Origin: Streptomyces sp. ISL-87
GTDB lineage: Bacteria; Actinomycetota; Actinomycetes; Streptomycetales; Streptomycetaceae
Reading direction: 5' to 3'
NCBI RefSeq assembly: GCF_018614095.1
Contig: NZ_JAGGOY010000028.1
Span: 1 to 64,000 of the forward strand
Length of the DNA stretch: 64,000 nt
Below, in pieces: positions 24,649 to 34,029 of the stretch; the first letter of the stretch is position 1, and every line of letters begins with the position of its first letter. The translations under genes were made by a program, and so were the position numbers. Under the pieces are notes generated by a model. The model searched no databases. It was given only the letters and a program-made list of their open reading frames with translations, and was not told the DNA's origin.

Positions 24649-25515
24649 TCAGTTTGCTGAGGACCCGTCTTTCGGTTGTGGGGGCGCTCCGTAGCGTGCG
24701 AGGTAGTGCCACACCCTCTTGACCGCTTGCGGGTCATGGCGGCTGCCGCGGGCGGCGTCTCCGACGATGCGCGGATCGAGTCTGCCCCCGAGGGCTATCC
24801 GTGCGCCCAGGTCGACGTACTCCTGGCCACGGTAGGCGGTATGCAGCCGCAGCTCCTCGACGGTGAGCCGGAATCCGGGGTGCCATGCCACGGGGCACGG
24901 CAGACGGCGGGCGGCTTCCTCGATGGCCGTGCCCTGATAGCACGGGTCCAGGACCAGCGCCTCGACATCACGGTCCAGCCGGACCGGTCCGTGCACCTGC
25001 GCCTCTATGTAGTCGTCGAGGGCGTCTTGGCGGTCGGCCAGGGCCAGCTCGATGAGCCCCAGGCGGTCCGCGGTGCCGAAGTCCGAGGGCTCCAGAAAGC
25101 TGTCCGGGTAGCAGAACGTGGTCCGCGCCAGCGTCTGGGGGGTGAGCCGGAAGTGGGCGGAACCGAAGCGCGGCGCGGCCCCCACTGGTTTGCCGCGGAA
25201 GTTCAACGCGCCGTATACGGGCCGCTCCTGAGCAGCCGCGTCATCATAGGCGCCGTTGAAGATCCGGCTCTCCCAACGCCATCGGTCACCGCCGGCGTAG
25301 GCGGTCAGGCCGCCGTTGCTCGTTCCGGTGACGAATTGCGAGAGGTAGACACCGCCCTCTGCCAGGGCCTCGAGGATCGGCCTGCCGTGTGTCAGACGGT
25401 CCGGGTGGAAGTTGAGTGTCACCCGCAGCGTCGGTTCCACCGGCGGACCGGACGACAGCGCGGCCACATGCCCAAGGGCCCGTTGCTGGCGTGTCTGGAT
25501 GGCGTCAGAGCTCAT
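24649..25515 (-). CDS. DUF3626 domain protein
   Basis: A 288-residue protein matching DUF3626: VTLNFHPDRLTHGRPILEALAEGGVYLSQFVTGTSNGGLTAYAGGDRWRWESRIFNGAYD is the family hallmark, followed by FRGKPVGAAPRFGSAHFRL and the late YRGQEYVDLGARIALGG and KRVWHYLARYG. The family is cytoplasmic with no known biochemical role. The many conserved His, Asp and Arg residues suggest an enzyme. No good ribosome site precedes the ATG at 25515, so the start is uncertain by a few codons. Neighbours give no clear functional link. Confidence 0.8.
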   Translation of the reverse strand: MSSDAIQTRQQRALGHVAALSSGPPVEPTLRVTLNFHPDRLTHGRPILEALAEGGVYLSQFVTGTSNGGLTAYAGGDRWRWESRIFNGAYDDAAAQERPVYGALNFRGKPVGAAPRFGSAHFRLTPQTLARTTFCYPDSFLEPSDFGTADRLGLIELALADRQDALDDYIEAQVHGPVRLDRDVEALVLDPCYQGTAIEEAARRLPCPVAWHPGFRLTVEELRLHTAYRGQEYVDLGARIALGGRLDPRIVGDAARGSRHDPQAVKRVWHYLARYGAPPQPKDGSSAN

Positions 25516-25834
25516 TTGCGTAGTGTCTCGTGACCTGATCAAGGAGTGCACACGGGTTTCCGCGTGGAGGGCCGCGCTGACAACCGAACTCCGGGAGCAG
25601 CGAGCCTGGAATTGCCTGCGGCGGGACATCTTCACCCATTCCTGATGGCATGCTCCGGTCAAATCTGCCACGCTTCCGGCAGTCGTCGCCCTTACCGCAG
25701 GGGGACGCGGCAGAAATCTCACCCCAGCGATCGCGCAAGCGATGCGCGCAGTCCGCGGCTGCCCCCGGCGCACCCAAGCCGGCCGGGCAGCCACCGAGCT
25801 GGCCGGAATCCCGGCCCCCTCAAAGGAGTTTCGT
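25516..25834. other. Intergenic region upstream of the secreted metallopeptidase
   Basis: 319 bases without a credible gene on either strand. The last part holds the AAAGGAG ribosome site for the metallopeptidase. The rest shows no recognisable element. Confidence 0.5.
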
Positions 25835-27691
25835 GTGAGACCCACCCCCCACAAGGCCCTCGCCGCGAGCCTGTTAGCCGTCGCCGCTTTGGCTGCCGCC
25901 TGGCTCCCCGTCACCCCGGCGGCAGCCGCGCCTCCCACGGCCTCGCCGGCCGCCTGCACCCCGGCCCAGGTCGTCGCCAACGGCGGTTTCGAGAGCGGCA
26001 CTTCGCCCTGGAGCCAGTCGTCGGCCAGCGTGATCACCAGCCGTGCCGGTCAGACCGCCCACGGCGGCACCACCTTCGCCTGGCTGAACGGCGTCGGCAG
26101 TACGCACACCGACACGCTCTCCCAGAGCGTCACGATCCCGTCGGGATGCAGCACCGCCACCCTCACCTTCTGGCTGCACATCGACACCGCCGAGACGACT
26201 TCGTCCACCAAGTACGACAAGCTGACGGCGAAGATCGGCAGCACGACGCTGGCCACGTACTCGAACCTCGACAAGAACACCGGCTACGTGCAGAAGTCGT
26301 TCGACGTGTCGGCGTTCGCGGGCCAGACCGTGAGCCTCGCCTTCACCGGTACCGAGGACTCCAGCCTCCAGACGAGCTTCGTCGTCGACGACATCGCCCT
26401 CAACACCTCCGGGGACACCGTCCCGCCCGCGGACTCCACGCGCACCCCGGCCGCACCCTCGTACACCGTCAGCCTCAGCAGCAATACGAGCGGCACCGTC
26501 TGGACCGGCCACGAGAGCGCGACCTTCACCAACGCCTCCTCCACCGCGCTCAGCGAGGTGTACCTGAGGCTGTGGGACAACTACCACGGCACCTGCTCCG
26601 CCATGCCGATCACGGTCAGCAACGTCACCGGTGGCATCGCGGGCGGCCTGTCGGTCGGCTGCACGGCCCTCAAGATCGACCTGCCGACGCCTCTGACCCA
26701 GGGGCAGACCGCCACGATCGGCTTCGACCTGGGCATCACCGTGCCCAGCGGCGCCGACCGGTTCGGCCACGACGGGGCGTTCAGCTTCATCGGCAACGCC
26801 CTGCCCGTCCTCGCGGTCAAGGACGGGGCGGGCTGGCACCTTGACCCGTACACCAACAACGGTGAGTCGTTCTACTCACTCTCCTCCGACTTCAGCGTGG
26901 CCCTCGACCACCCGAGCACCCTGCTGGTACCGGCCACCGGCGCCTCGGTCGACACCCCCGGCTCCAGCGGACGTACGATCACGAAGGCCACCGCCTCCAA
27001 GGTCCGCGACTTCGCCTGGGCGGCCGGTCCCTTCAGCAAGATCTCAGGCACATCGACCGCCGGCACGCCGGTCAACGTCTACTCCGTCTCAGGCATCAGC
27101 TCGACCGACGCGCAGTCGATGCTCACCACCGCCAAGTCCGCCGTGGACGCCCACGCCGCCAGGTTCGGCGCCTACCCGTACGGTGAACTGGACGCGGTGA
27201 TCGACAACAACTTCTGGTTCGGCGGCATGGAATACCCCGGGTTCGTCCTCGACCTGGTCAGCACCACGGCCCTCACCCACGAGATCGGTCACCAGTGGTG
27301 GTACGGCATCATCGGCGACGACCAGTACAACAGCCCCTGGCTCGATGAGGCGTTCACCGACTACTCCACCGACCTGGCACTGAACAAGACCGGCACCAAC
27401 TGCTGGAACAGCGTCTCGTGGGCCTCGACGTCGGAGAAGATCACCAACTCGATGGCCTATTGGGACACCCACTCGTCCCGGTACTCCACCGTCATCTACG
27501 GCTACGGCAAGTGCGCGCTGCACGACCTGCGGCGCGTCCTCGGCGACAGCGTCATGGCCAAGCTGCTTAAGGATTACGCCACTTCGCACTGGTACGGCGT
27601 CTCGACCACGGCCGAGTTCAAGGCGGCCGCCCAGGCCGCCACGACCACGGACCTGACCTCGTTCTGGACCCAGCACCGCATCGACGGCTGA
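25835..27691 (+). CDS. Secreted M1-family zinc metallopeptidase
   Basis: A 618-residue exported protease. The GTG start has AAAGGAG six bases upstream. A Sec signal ([25 protein letters not shown]) is followed by a carbohydrate-binding-like beta-sandwich ([15 protein letters not shown]...VDDIAL, about residues 45-195) and then the peptidase. The catalytic site is HEIGH at 482-486 with the distal zinc Glu in [11 protein letters not shown], the gluzincin/M1 pattern, and the substrate-binding stretch [11 protein letters not shown] precedes it. The protein lacks the C-terminal helical domain of full-length aminopeptidases. It is probably an extracellular protease. A hairpin terminator follows. 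Confidence 0.9.
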   Translation: MRPTPHKALAASLLAVAALAAAWLPVTPAAAAPPTASPAACTPAQVVANGGFESGTSPWSQSSASVITSRAGQTAHGGTTFAWLNGVGSTHTDTLSQSVTIPSGCSTATLTFWLHIDTAETTSSTKYDKLTAKIGSTTLATYSNLDKNTGYVQKSFDVSAFAGQTVSLAFTGTEDSSLQTSFVVDDIALNTSGDTVPPADSTRTPAAPSYTVSLSSNTSGTVWTGHESATFTNASSTALSEVYLRLWDNYHGTCSAMPITVSNVTGGIAGGLSVGCTALKIDLPTPLTQGQTATIGFDLGITVPSGADRFGHDGAFSFIGNALPVLAVKDGAGWHLDPYTNNGESFYSLSSDFSVALDHPSTLLVPATGASVDTPGSSGRTITKATASKVRDFAWAAGPFSKISGTSTAGTPVNVYSVSGISSTDAQSMLTTAKSAVDAHAARFGAYPYGELDAVIDNNFWFGGMEYPGFVLDLVSTTALTHEIGHQWWYGIIGDDQYNSPWLDEAFTDYSTDLALNKTGTNCWNSVSWASTSEKITNSMAYWDTHSSRYSTVIYGYGKCALHDLRRVLGDSVMAKLLKDYATSHWYGVSTTAEFKAAAQAATTTDLTSFWTQHRIDG

Positions 27692-27696
27692 CACGG

Positions 27697-27748
27697 CATC
27701 GGTTCGCCGCGGTGGGCGCGTCCTGGCGTCACCCGCGGCGAACCGATG
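27697..27748. terminator. Hairpin terminator after the metallopeptidase gene
   Basis: CATCGGTTCGCCGCGGTG pairs with CACCCGCGGCGAACCGATG (one bulged C) across 15 bases, starting five bases past the stop codon. Confidence 0.7.
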
Positions 27749-27831
27749 ACAGCGACCTCCCACGCGCCCGTGGCCGGATGTGACAGAAAGCCGTCATTGC
27801 GGTCATCGGTGAGGGAGGTGACGATGGACGC

Positions 27832-28815
27832 ATGTCCTCTCCCCGCCGTGTCGTCATCGCGGTCTTCCCCGATGTCGACCTCCTCGACGTCACCGGCCCC
27901 GCCGAGGTCTTCGCGCTGGCCAACCGGGAGACCGCCGGCCGGGCGGGCTACCAGGTACAGCTGGCGGGCCCGGCCCGTGGGGCGGTCACCACGTCGGCCG
28001 GTGTCCGTCTGATCGCGGACCTGTCCTTCGCCGAGGTCGGCGGGGTGCTGGACACACTGCTCGTTCCCGGCGCGGTCGACCTGAGCCCCGGCGGCCCGGT
28101 CGCCCGGATCGACCGGGAGGTCGTGGAGTGGGTCAGGGCGACCGCGCCGCAGGCCCGCCGGGTGGCGTCGGTGTGCGTAGGCGCGCACCTGCTGGCCGCC
28201 GCCGGGCTGCTGGACGGCAAGACCGCGACCACGCACTGGTCGACCGCCGCACAGCTGGCCGCCGACCATCCCGCGGTGACGGTGGACCCGGATCCGATCT
28301 TCCTGCGGTCCGGGAAGGTGTGGACCGGGGCCGGGATCAGCGCCTGTATGGACCTCGCGCTGGCGCTGGTGGCCGAGGACCTGGGCGAGGAGGTCGCGCT
28401 GGCGGTGGCCCGACAGCTGGTGATGTACCTCAAGCGCCAAGGCGGACAGAGCCAGTTCTCGGTTCCACTGAGCCAGCCCCCCGCATCCCGCAGGGACATC
28501 GACGAACTGCGGATGTTCATCGCCGACCACCTCGACGGTGACCTGTCCTCGGCCGCCCTGGCGGCACGGATGCACCTGAGCGAGCGCCACTTCGCCCGCG
28601 TGTTCCGCCAGGAGACCGGTACCAGCCCCGCCTCCTACGTCGAGGCGGCCCGGGTGGAGGTGGCCCGCCGCCTGCTGGAGGGCACCGACCAGCCCCTGGA
28701 CGAGGTCGCCGCCGCCTGCGGGCTCGGCTCGGTCGAGACCCTGCACCGGGCACTGCGCAAGCAGATCGGCACCACGCCGGCGGCCTACCGCCGCCGTTTC
28801 CGCACCACCGACTGA
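27832..28815 (+). CDS. GlxA-type AraC regulator with DJ-1/PfpI domain
   Basis: A 327-residue regulator. Residues 5-190 form a DJ-1/PfpI (class I amidotransferase-like) sensor domain, including VVIAVFPDVDLLDVTGPAEVF and the nucleophile-elbow-like VASVCVGAHLLAAAGLLDG with Cys in the usual place. Residues 225-325 are an AraC helix-turn-helix (LAARMHLSERHFARVFRQETGTSPASYV then VAAACGLGSVETLHRALRKQIGTTPAAYRRRF). GGAGGTGACG precedes the ATG at 27832. The next gene, an isochorismatase-like hydrolase in the same direction 140 bases on, is the usual partner and probable target of such regulators. Confidence 0.92.
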   Translation: MSSPRRVVIAVFPDVDLLDVTGPAEVFALANRETAGRAGYQVQLAGPARGAVTTSAGVRLIADLSFAEVGGVLDTLLVPGAVDLSPGGPVARIDREVVEWVRATAPQARRVASVCVGAHLLAAAGLLDGKTATTHWSTAAQLAADHPAVTVDPDPIFLRSGKVWTGAGISACMDLALALVAEDLGEEVALAVARQLVMYLKRQGGQSQFSVPLSQPPASRRDIDELRMFIADHLDGDLSSAALAARMHLSERHFARVFRQETGTSPASYVEAARVEVARRLLEGTDQPLDEVAAACGLGSVETLHRALRKQIGTTPAAYRRRFRTTD

Positions 28816-28956
28816 CCCCGGCTGGGTCCGAGTGACTCGGACTGACTCGGACTGACCCGTCGGCCAACTCGCGGCCAACCCCTGATTCCGACCGGCCACG
28901 CCCGTGTCCGGCGCGGCTTCGCCGTGCCTTCATCTCCCTGTTGAAAGGAACCCCTG

Positions 28957-29565
28957 ATGACCGCTTCCACGACCCTGCGTGACGTGATCGGCCTCGACAA
29001 CCAGCCGCCCCGGCTCGCTGACACGACACTCATCATGATTGACTTTCAGAACACCTACCGCACCGGCGTGATGGCCCTCGAAGGCGCCGAGCAGGCCCTG
29101 GCGGCCGGTGCCCGTCTGCTCGCCGCCGCCCGCGCCGCCGGCACCCCGGTGATCCACATCGTCAACGACGGCGGCGAGAACACCCCCTACGACATCCGTG
29201 CCGAGATCGGCGCGATCAGCACGGAGGTCGCCCCCCTCGACGGGGAACCCGTCGTGGTCAAGCGGTTCCCCAACGCCTTCCATGACACCGAGCTGGAGAA
29301 GACCCTGCGCGAGCTCGGGGCCGGGACGGAGCTGGTGCTGGCCGGCTTCATGACCCACATGTGCGTCACCTTCACCGCCGAGGGCGCCTTCAACCTGGGC
29401 TACCGCCCCACCGTCGTCGCCGAAGCCACCGCCACTCGCCCGCTGCCCGCCCCCGACGGCACCGTTCTTCCCGCAGCCACCCTTCAGGCAGCCGCCCTGA
29501 CCACCATCAGCGACCTCTTCGGCACCATCGCCCCCACCGTCAACGACCTCACCGCCGGCCACTGA
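28957..29565 (+). CDS. Isochorismatase-like cysteine hydrolase
   Basis: A 202-residue cytoplasmic hydrolase with the complete catalytic triad of the family: Asp in LIMIDFQNTY, Lys in VVVKRFPNAFHDT and Cys in AGFMTHMCVTFTAEGAFNLGY. The MTHMCV form is typical of amidase-type (nicotinamidase-like) members rather than EntB-type isochorismatases. AAAGGAA stands before the ATG. It follows the GlxA-type regulator gene, which may control it. The natural substrate is unknown. A perfect hairpin ends the transcript. Confidence 0.9.
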   Translation: MTASTTLRDVIGLDNQPPRLADTTLIMIDFQNTYRTGVMALEGAEQALAAGARLLAAARAAGTPVIHIVNDGGENTPYDIRAEIGAISTEVAPLDGEPVVVKRFPNAFHDTELEKTLRELGAGTELVLAGFMTHMCVTFTAEGAFNLGYRPTVVAEATATRPLPAPDGTVLPAATLQAAALTTISDLFGTIAPTVNDLTAGH

Positions 29566-29570
29566 CCCCT

Positions 29571-29604
29571 TGGAGGACCAGCCCGGCTCCGGGCTGGTCC
29601 TCCA
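29571..29604. terminator. Perfect hairpin terminator
   Basis: TGGAGGACCAGCCCGG and CCGGGCTGGTCCTCCA form a 16-bp stem with a CT turn, six bases beyond the stop of the isochorismatase-like gene. Confidence 0.8.
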
Positions 29605-29833
29605 CCATCGGACAATCCGCTTGTGAAGAGTACGTGAAACGGCTCGAGATTCACTGGATAAATCCCCCGGTAGCGCATTCCAGACATGATGTCGACCAAT
29701 TTTTTGATCCCCGTATACCTGCGATGTCCCGTATGTGTGGCTTGTAGAATCGGGCGCTGTCGATCATGATCTGCTTTGTAACTGGAGTGTGAACGGAATC
29801 TTTTCCGAACGGGCGCCCTCGGGGGGTATCTGC
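29605..29833 (+). promoter_or_regulatory. AT-richer leader of the HDxxGH operon
   Basis: This stretch is distinctly lower in GC than its surroundings and contains TAGAAT at about 29746, a good -10 match, followed by some 80 bases to the ATG of the first operon gene. It is the only long non-coding space before the five overlapping genes, so the operon promoter should be here. Confidence 0.4.
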
Positions 29834-30628
29834 ATGGTCGTCGATGTTCGTGAGGTCGCTCGGGCCTATCTACGTCGCGCCAGTATGGACAGCGGGCGAT
29901 TGCATTCCGGATTCGAGTCTTCCGATATTCCGGAGGACCTTGTCCGGAAGATAGCGCACCGTTTCCATGAACAAGCGCACCGGCCCAACGATCCCCAGGT
30001 GCGCCGCCAGTACCTGCGGATGGCGGACGAGGCGCGGGCTCAGCTCTCCTGTATGACCGACATGGGAGTGAGGGTCCGCTTATACCGACGTCCCGGACAG
30101 CCCTACGGCACGTCCCGGGAGCTCTGTGAAGCCCTGGACGCAGGTGAGGACCTGTACGTCTACCCCACCGAGCACGGGCACGGCCCGGAGGGTTACGAGG
30201 ACCCGGACAACCCGCTCCTGCTGCGGTCGGGCGTCGAGATCGACGGCGCCGAGGCCTTCCACAACGACATCCTGCGGGCCACCCACGACTTCTTCGGGCA
30301 CTATCTGGTCCGGGCCCCGTTCAACCTCCGGGGCGAGCTCTCCGTGGCCTACGCGCACCTGAGCATGTTTTCCCCGGAGGTCCACGGAGCCGTCCTCAAC
30401 GAATTCGTCGGGCAGATTTCCTGGTTCTATTACGGCCCGCACATCCTCCGGCCGGACGGCTCTGTTCCGTGCCGTGGTGACGAAGACTGGATAACCCCGT
30501 CGGAGCGCCCGTTCGCCGATCAGAAGGTCAATTTGATGCCTTCCGAATGGGTTGCGGAATTTCTGGAGTGGGGCCGCGCGCAGAGCGCTGCGCACGATGC
30601 TGTGGAACATTGCGAGGAGTTGGTATGA
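29834..30628 (+). CDS. Unknown protein with HDxxGH motif, first gene of a biosynthetic operon
   Basis: A 264-residue soluble protein that I cannot place in a characterised family. The strongest feature is ILRATHDFFGHYLVRAPFN followed by LRGELSVAYAHLSMF: two His four residues apart and a Glu downstream, as in metal-binding enzymes. The spacing recalls the iron site of aromatic amino acid hydroxylases (H-x4-H then E), but overall similarity is not evident. The N-terminus is helical and charged, and the centre has VRVRLYRRPGQPYGTSRELCEALDAGEDLYVYPTEHGHG. The stop is interlocked (ATGA) with the homocysteine methyltransferase gene. It may be an oxygenase or hydrolase acting on an amino acid. Confidence 0.7.
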   Translation: MVVDVREVARAYLRRASMDSGRLHSGFESSDIPEDLVRKIAHRFHEQAHRPNDPQVRRQYLRMADEARAQLSCMTDMGVRVRLYRRPGQPYGTSRELCEALDAGEDLYVYPTEHGHGPEGYEDPDNPLLLRSGVEIDGAEAFHNDILRATHDFFGHYLVRAPFNLRGELSVAYAHLSMFSPEVHGAVLNEFVGQISWFYYGPHILRPDGSVPCRGDEDWITPSERPFADQKVNLMPSEWVAEFLEWGRAQSAAHDAVEHCEELV

Positions 30629-31521
30629 GTTCGCGTCCGAGAATCCTCGACGGCGGTACGGCAACCGGTCTGCAAGCGGCCGGAATTCCCATGGTCGAAC
30701 CCTGGCTGACCAGTGCGGCGCTGCGTGACGAGGCCGGCATGGACGCGCTGGTGGGCGTCCATGCGGAGTTCCTGCGGACCGGCAGCGACATCCTCACCGC
30801 CAACACCTTCCGCACCAACGCCCGCGCGCTGTCCCGCATGGGCGTGGCCGATGCCGAGCGGGCCGACTACGTCCACCGGGCCGTGGGCTGCGCCGTACGG
30901 GCGCGCCGGGCCGCCGGTGCGCCGCACGCCCTGGTGGCCGCCTCGGTCGCCCCGGTGGAGGACTGCTACACCCCGGCCCTCACCCCGGACCAGGACTCCC
31001 TGCGCCGCGAACACCGGTGGATGGCCGCAGTCCTGGCGGACTCGGAGGCCGATCTCGTCCTGGTCGAGACCCAGTGCACGCGTCGTGAGGCGGTGATCGC
31101 CGTCGAGGCCGCCGCCGAGCGCGGGTTGACGGCCTGGGTCAGCTTCGTCGTCACCGACGAGGCGACGCTCCCCGACGGGGACGCCCTCCGTGACGCGGCA
31201 CTGGCCTGCGTCGAGGCCGGCGCGAGCGCCGTGTCCGTCAACTGCCTGCCCCACGCGGCCGTTCCGCGCGCCCTGGAACTGCTCTCCGGCCTCGGTGCGT
31301 CCGTCGGCGTCTACCCGAACCTGGAGGACCGCGCAGCGCTCGATGAGTGGGAGCACAGCGCGCATTCCCTGCCCCCGGCGCTGTCGCCCGCCGCCTTCGC
31401 CGACCTGACGTACGGCTGGGCCGCGGAGTTCGAGCTGAGCTTCGTCGGCGGCTGCTGCGGAACCGCACCCGAGCACATCAGCGCCCTGGCCGCCAAGCAC
31501 CTCGCGGGGGCGGCCTCGTGA
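30625..31521 (+). CDS. Homocysteine S-methyltransferase family protein
   Basis: A 298-residue protein of the zinc-dependent homocysteine methyltransferase family. It begins RPRILDGGTATGLQAAGI and contains ILTANTFRTNARAL. The zinc ligands are the Cys in VSVNCLPHAAV and the Cys pair in VGGCCGTAPEHISALA. Members transfer a methyl group from S-methylmethionine or SAM to a thiol. Location between an unknown metalloprotein-like gene and peptide-forming enzymes suggests methylation of a pathway thiol or selenol rather than housekeeping methionine synthesis. GAGGAG precedes the ATG, which overlaps the previous stop. Confidence 0.9.
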   Translation: MSSRPRILDGGTATGLQAAGIPMVEPWLTSAALRDEAGMDALVGVHAEFLRTGSDILTANTFRTNARALSRMGVADAERADYVHRAVGCAVRARRAAGAPHALVAASVAPVEDCYTPALTPDQDSLRREHRWMAAVLADSEADLVLVETQCTRREAVIAVEAAAERGLTAWVSFVVTDEATLPDGDALRDAALACVEAGASAVSVNCLPHAAVPRALELLSGLGASVGVYPNLEDRAALDEWEHSAHSLPPALSPAAFADLTYGWAAEFELSFVGGCCGTAPEHISALAAKHLAGAAS

Positions 31522-31633
31522 CATTCCCCGCGCGTGGCCCGGAGGATCACCTCGACTACGCTTCCCGAGGTGGGGAGGCCCCCGCCTCAGGGGCGCGGTG
31601 GGGCCAGGTGCGCGAAGAAGCGGGAGACGCGGC

Positions 31634-32761
31634 GTGGTGACGGTGACGCTCAGGGAGTACGCAACCGTGGACGGCCTGTCCGCCCGCTACTGGAGCGCCG
31701 ATCCGGCGGACCCCAGGGCCTCGACCGCGTGGCTCACCGCGAACCGGTGGCCCGAGGACGGCGTGCGCTTCCTGGAGGCCACGGCCGCCGGCGCGGCCTG
31801 CGCGGTGCGCGCCCAGGACGACCACACCGGCTTCCCCCGGATGAACTGCACCGGCATCGTGGCCGGTACGGGCCGCGACGTGACACAGCCGGAGGCGGAC
31901 CTCAAGGAGGCCCGGGCCGAGGGGCTGCGTCAGCTGAACGTCTGCGCCCTCGGGTACGGACAGTCCGTCTTCCCCGCACGCATCCCCGAGCAGCAGATCC
32001 CCGTGAACGGCGCGGACTTCGACGCGGACGCGTTGGTGACGGCCCTGGAGGAGCACGCGGGCGCCCAGGGCCGGCTGCTCACCTTCCTCCACCTCGACGA
32101 GACCAACCCGGTGCTGCCGGTCCTGCGCGAACGCGGCTGGCACGTCGGCGTCACCGACCGGTACTTCCTCATCGAGGAAATCGGCGCCGACGAGGCCGAC
32201 TACCTCGGCCGCTTCCCGGCGGACCGACGCCGCCAGCTGCGGCGGGAGTTGGCGTCCCTGGACGCGGCCGGCGCGGCCGCCGAGATCCACCGGGGCGACA
32301 CCGTGACCGACGCGATCCAGCAGGAGGTCGCGTTGCTGGAGGCGTGCGCCGACGAGAAGCACGGCATCCCCGGCGACCCGGGCCGCCTGCTGCGCGTGAA
32401 CGAGCGGCTGCGCACCGCCTTCGGCCCCCGCTACGCCGTGGCACTGGTCCGCGACCGTGACGGCCGGGCCGTCGCGAGCGCCACCCTGGTGCTGGGCACC
32501 CGCGACGTCCTGCTGCGCATGGTCGGGCTCGGCCCCGGCAGCGAGGACATCGGCGCGTACTTCCACGTCGCGTACCACCTGCCCATGCGGCTGGCCCGCA
32601 GCACGGGAGCCTCCCGGGTGCTGCTCGGCACCGGCAACGGGACCCCCAAACTGCGCAGGGGTGCCACGGCTCAGCCGCTGCTGAGCGCCGTACCGCCCGC
32701 CGCCGCCGCGCACGGCGCACTGCTACGTCGTACGGACGCGGCCTTCGCCGCACGCCCGTAG
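31634..32761 (+). CDS. FemAB-like/GNAT acyltransferase (Acetyltransf_6-like)
   Basis: A protein of about 375 residues with two GNAT-like halves. The second half has YLGRFPADRRRQLRRELASLDAAG and a later RYAVALVRDRDGRAVASATLVLG...YFHVAYHLPMRLARSTGASRVLLGTG, the layout of FemAB-like and CelD-like acyltransferases. These join amino acids (from aminoacyl-tRNA) or acyl groups to amines. GTG at 31634 (or the next codon) follows GGGAGA, and an upstream in-frame start cannot be excluded. It stands 112 bases after the methyltransferase gene and before an ATP-grasp ligase. Both are peptide-bond formers, so a di- or tripeptide product is plausible. Confidence 0.75.
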   Translation: MVTVTLREYATVDGLSARYWSADPADPRASTAWLTANRWPEDGVRFLEATAAGAACAVRAQDDHTGFPRMNCTGIVAGTGRDVTQPEADLKEARAEGLRQLNVCALGYGQSVFPARIPEQQIPVNGADFDADALVTALEEHAGAQGRLLTFLHLDETNPVLPVLRERGWHVGVTDRYFLIEEIGADEADYLGRFPADRRRQLRRELASLDAAGAAAEIHRGDTVTDAIQQEVALLEACADEKHGIPGDPGRLLRVNERLRTAFGPRYAVALVRDRDGRAVASATLVLGTRDVLLRMVGLGPGSEDIGAYFHVAYHLPMRLARSTGASRVLLGTGNGTPKLRRGATAQPLLSAVPPAAAAHGALLRRTDAAFAARP

Positions 32762-32799
32762 CCGTCCCTCCTGCCACCCCCCGAAGGATTCAGGTCGCC

Positions 32800-34029
32800 T
32801 TGAACACACGTCCCACCGTCCTCATCATCGGCATCGGACCGCTGCGTGAACGATTCTTCGCAGCGGCGGAGCGCAGAGGTGTCGACACGATCCTCGTGGA
32901 CGAGACCGCCTACTCCCGCTACGACCGCCTGGCCACCGAAAACTACGCCTGGCGCCTGACGGACCACCAGGACCCGGGTCCCGACCTGCATCTCCTGGAC
33001 TCCCTGGCCGGCCGGGTGGACGGCGTGCTGGCCCTCACCGACTGGGGCACCCGGGTCGCCGCCCGGCTCGCGAAGGAGTGGGGCCTGCCGGGCGCCGGCG
33101 TGGCCGTGGCCGAGGACCTGTCCCACAAGGCCGACGTACGGCGCCGACTGGCCGGCACCGGGGCGGAGCTGCCCTTCGTCCTCACCTCGGACGCCGAGGA
33201 GGCCGCTGAACTCCTGCGTTCGGCGCCGTCCGGCGAGGTCATCGTCAAACCCGTCGACGGCGCGGCCAGCCTCGGCATCCGCCGGGTGTCCGACCCGGCC
33301 GAGCTCGCCGACGCGATCTCGGCCGTGATGAACACGACCGGTCAGCCGCAGGCCCTCGTCGAGCACTTCGTGCCGGGGCCCGAGGTGTCCCTCGAAGCCG
33401 TCGTGTCGGGCGGGCGCACCCTGTTCGTCGGGGTCACCGAAAAGACCTGCACCGCGCCGCCGTCGTTCGTGGAGACCCGGCACGTCATCGACCCCGCCGT
33501 CCAGGCCGAACTGGGCCCCTCGGCAACCCGCTTCGTCGAGAACGTCGTGGCGGCGCTGGACATCGACAGCGCCGTGCTGCACCTGGAGGCCAAGCACGAC
33601 GGTGACCGCTGGCACCTGATCGAGGCGGCCTTCCGTCCCGCCGGCGGTCTGATCAGCGACGTGCTGCTGCGGGCCACCGGGCTGGACCTGTACGACGCCG
33701 CGCTCTCGGTCGCCCTCGGCGCGCAGGACCCCGCGCGCCCCCGGACGGACTTCACGCCGCAGGTGGCGGCGGTGGAGTTCGTGGCGGCCACCGGCACCAT
33801 CGCGGACGCCCCCACCATGGCGGGCGTGCGCGACGGACTGTCGCTCGTCTCGCACGCCGAGCGCCTGCTGCCGCCCGGCACGACCCTGGGCAGCGTGGAC
33901 GCCAACTGGTGGCGGTCCGGCTACGTCCTGGGCAGTGGCCCGGACCGAGGTGACCTGCTCACCCAGCTCTCCGAGGCGAACTCCCGGCTGCTCGACGTCC
34001 TCGGCCTGACGAAGTTGCCCGACGCGTGA
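32800..34029 (+). CDS. ATP-grasp ligase
   Basis: A 409-residue carboxylate-amine ligase. The N-terminal Rossmann-like part reads VLIIGIGPLRERFFAAAERRG. The ATP-grasp core is visible: SHKADVRRRLAGTGAELPFVL, the Lys loop EVIVKPVDGAASLGIRRV, ALVEHFVPGPEVSLEAVV and the metal/ATP segment WHLIEAAFRPAGGLISD. Proteins of this type make dipeptides or acylate amino acids with ATP. A TTG start at 32800 is used. The stop overlaps the MFS gene start (GTGA), which couples ligase and exporter as in dipeptide antibiotic loci such as bacilysin. Confidence 0.88.
   Translation: MNTRPTVLIIGIGPLRERFFAAAERRGVDTILVDETAYSRYDRLATENYAWRLTDHQDPGPDLHLLDSLAGRVDGVLALTDWGTRVAARLAKEWGLPGAGVAVAEDLSHKADVRRRLAGTGAELPFVLTSDAEEAAELLRSAPSGEVIVKPVDGAASLGIRRVSDPAELADAISAVMNTTGQPQALVEHFVPGPEVSLEAVVSGGRTLFVGVTEKTCTAPPSFVETRHVIDPAVQAELGPSATRFVENVVAALDIDSAVLHLEAKHDGDRWHLIEAAFRPAGGLISDVLLRATGLDLYDAALSVALGAQDPARPRTDFTPQVAAVEFVAATGTIADAPTMAGVRDGLSLVSHAERLLPPGTTLGSVDANWWRSGYVLGSGPDRGDLLTQLSEANSRLLDVLGLTKLPDA

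Noticed and set aside
24439..24660. Plus-strand ORF of about 70 codons
   Set aside because: No ribosome site, no recognisable family, and it overlaps the decayed hydrolase region. Composition does not favour coding.
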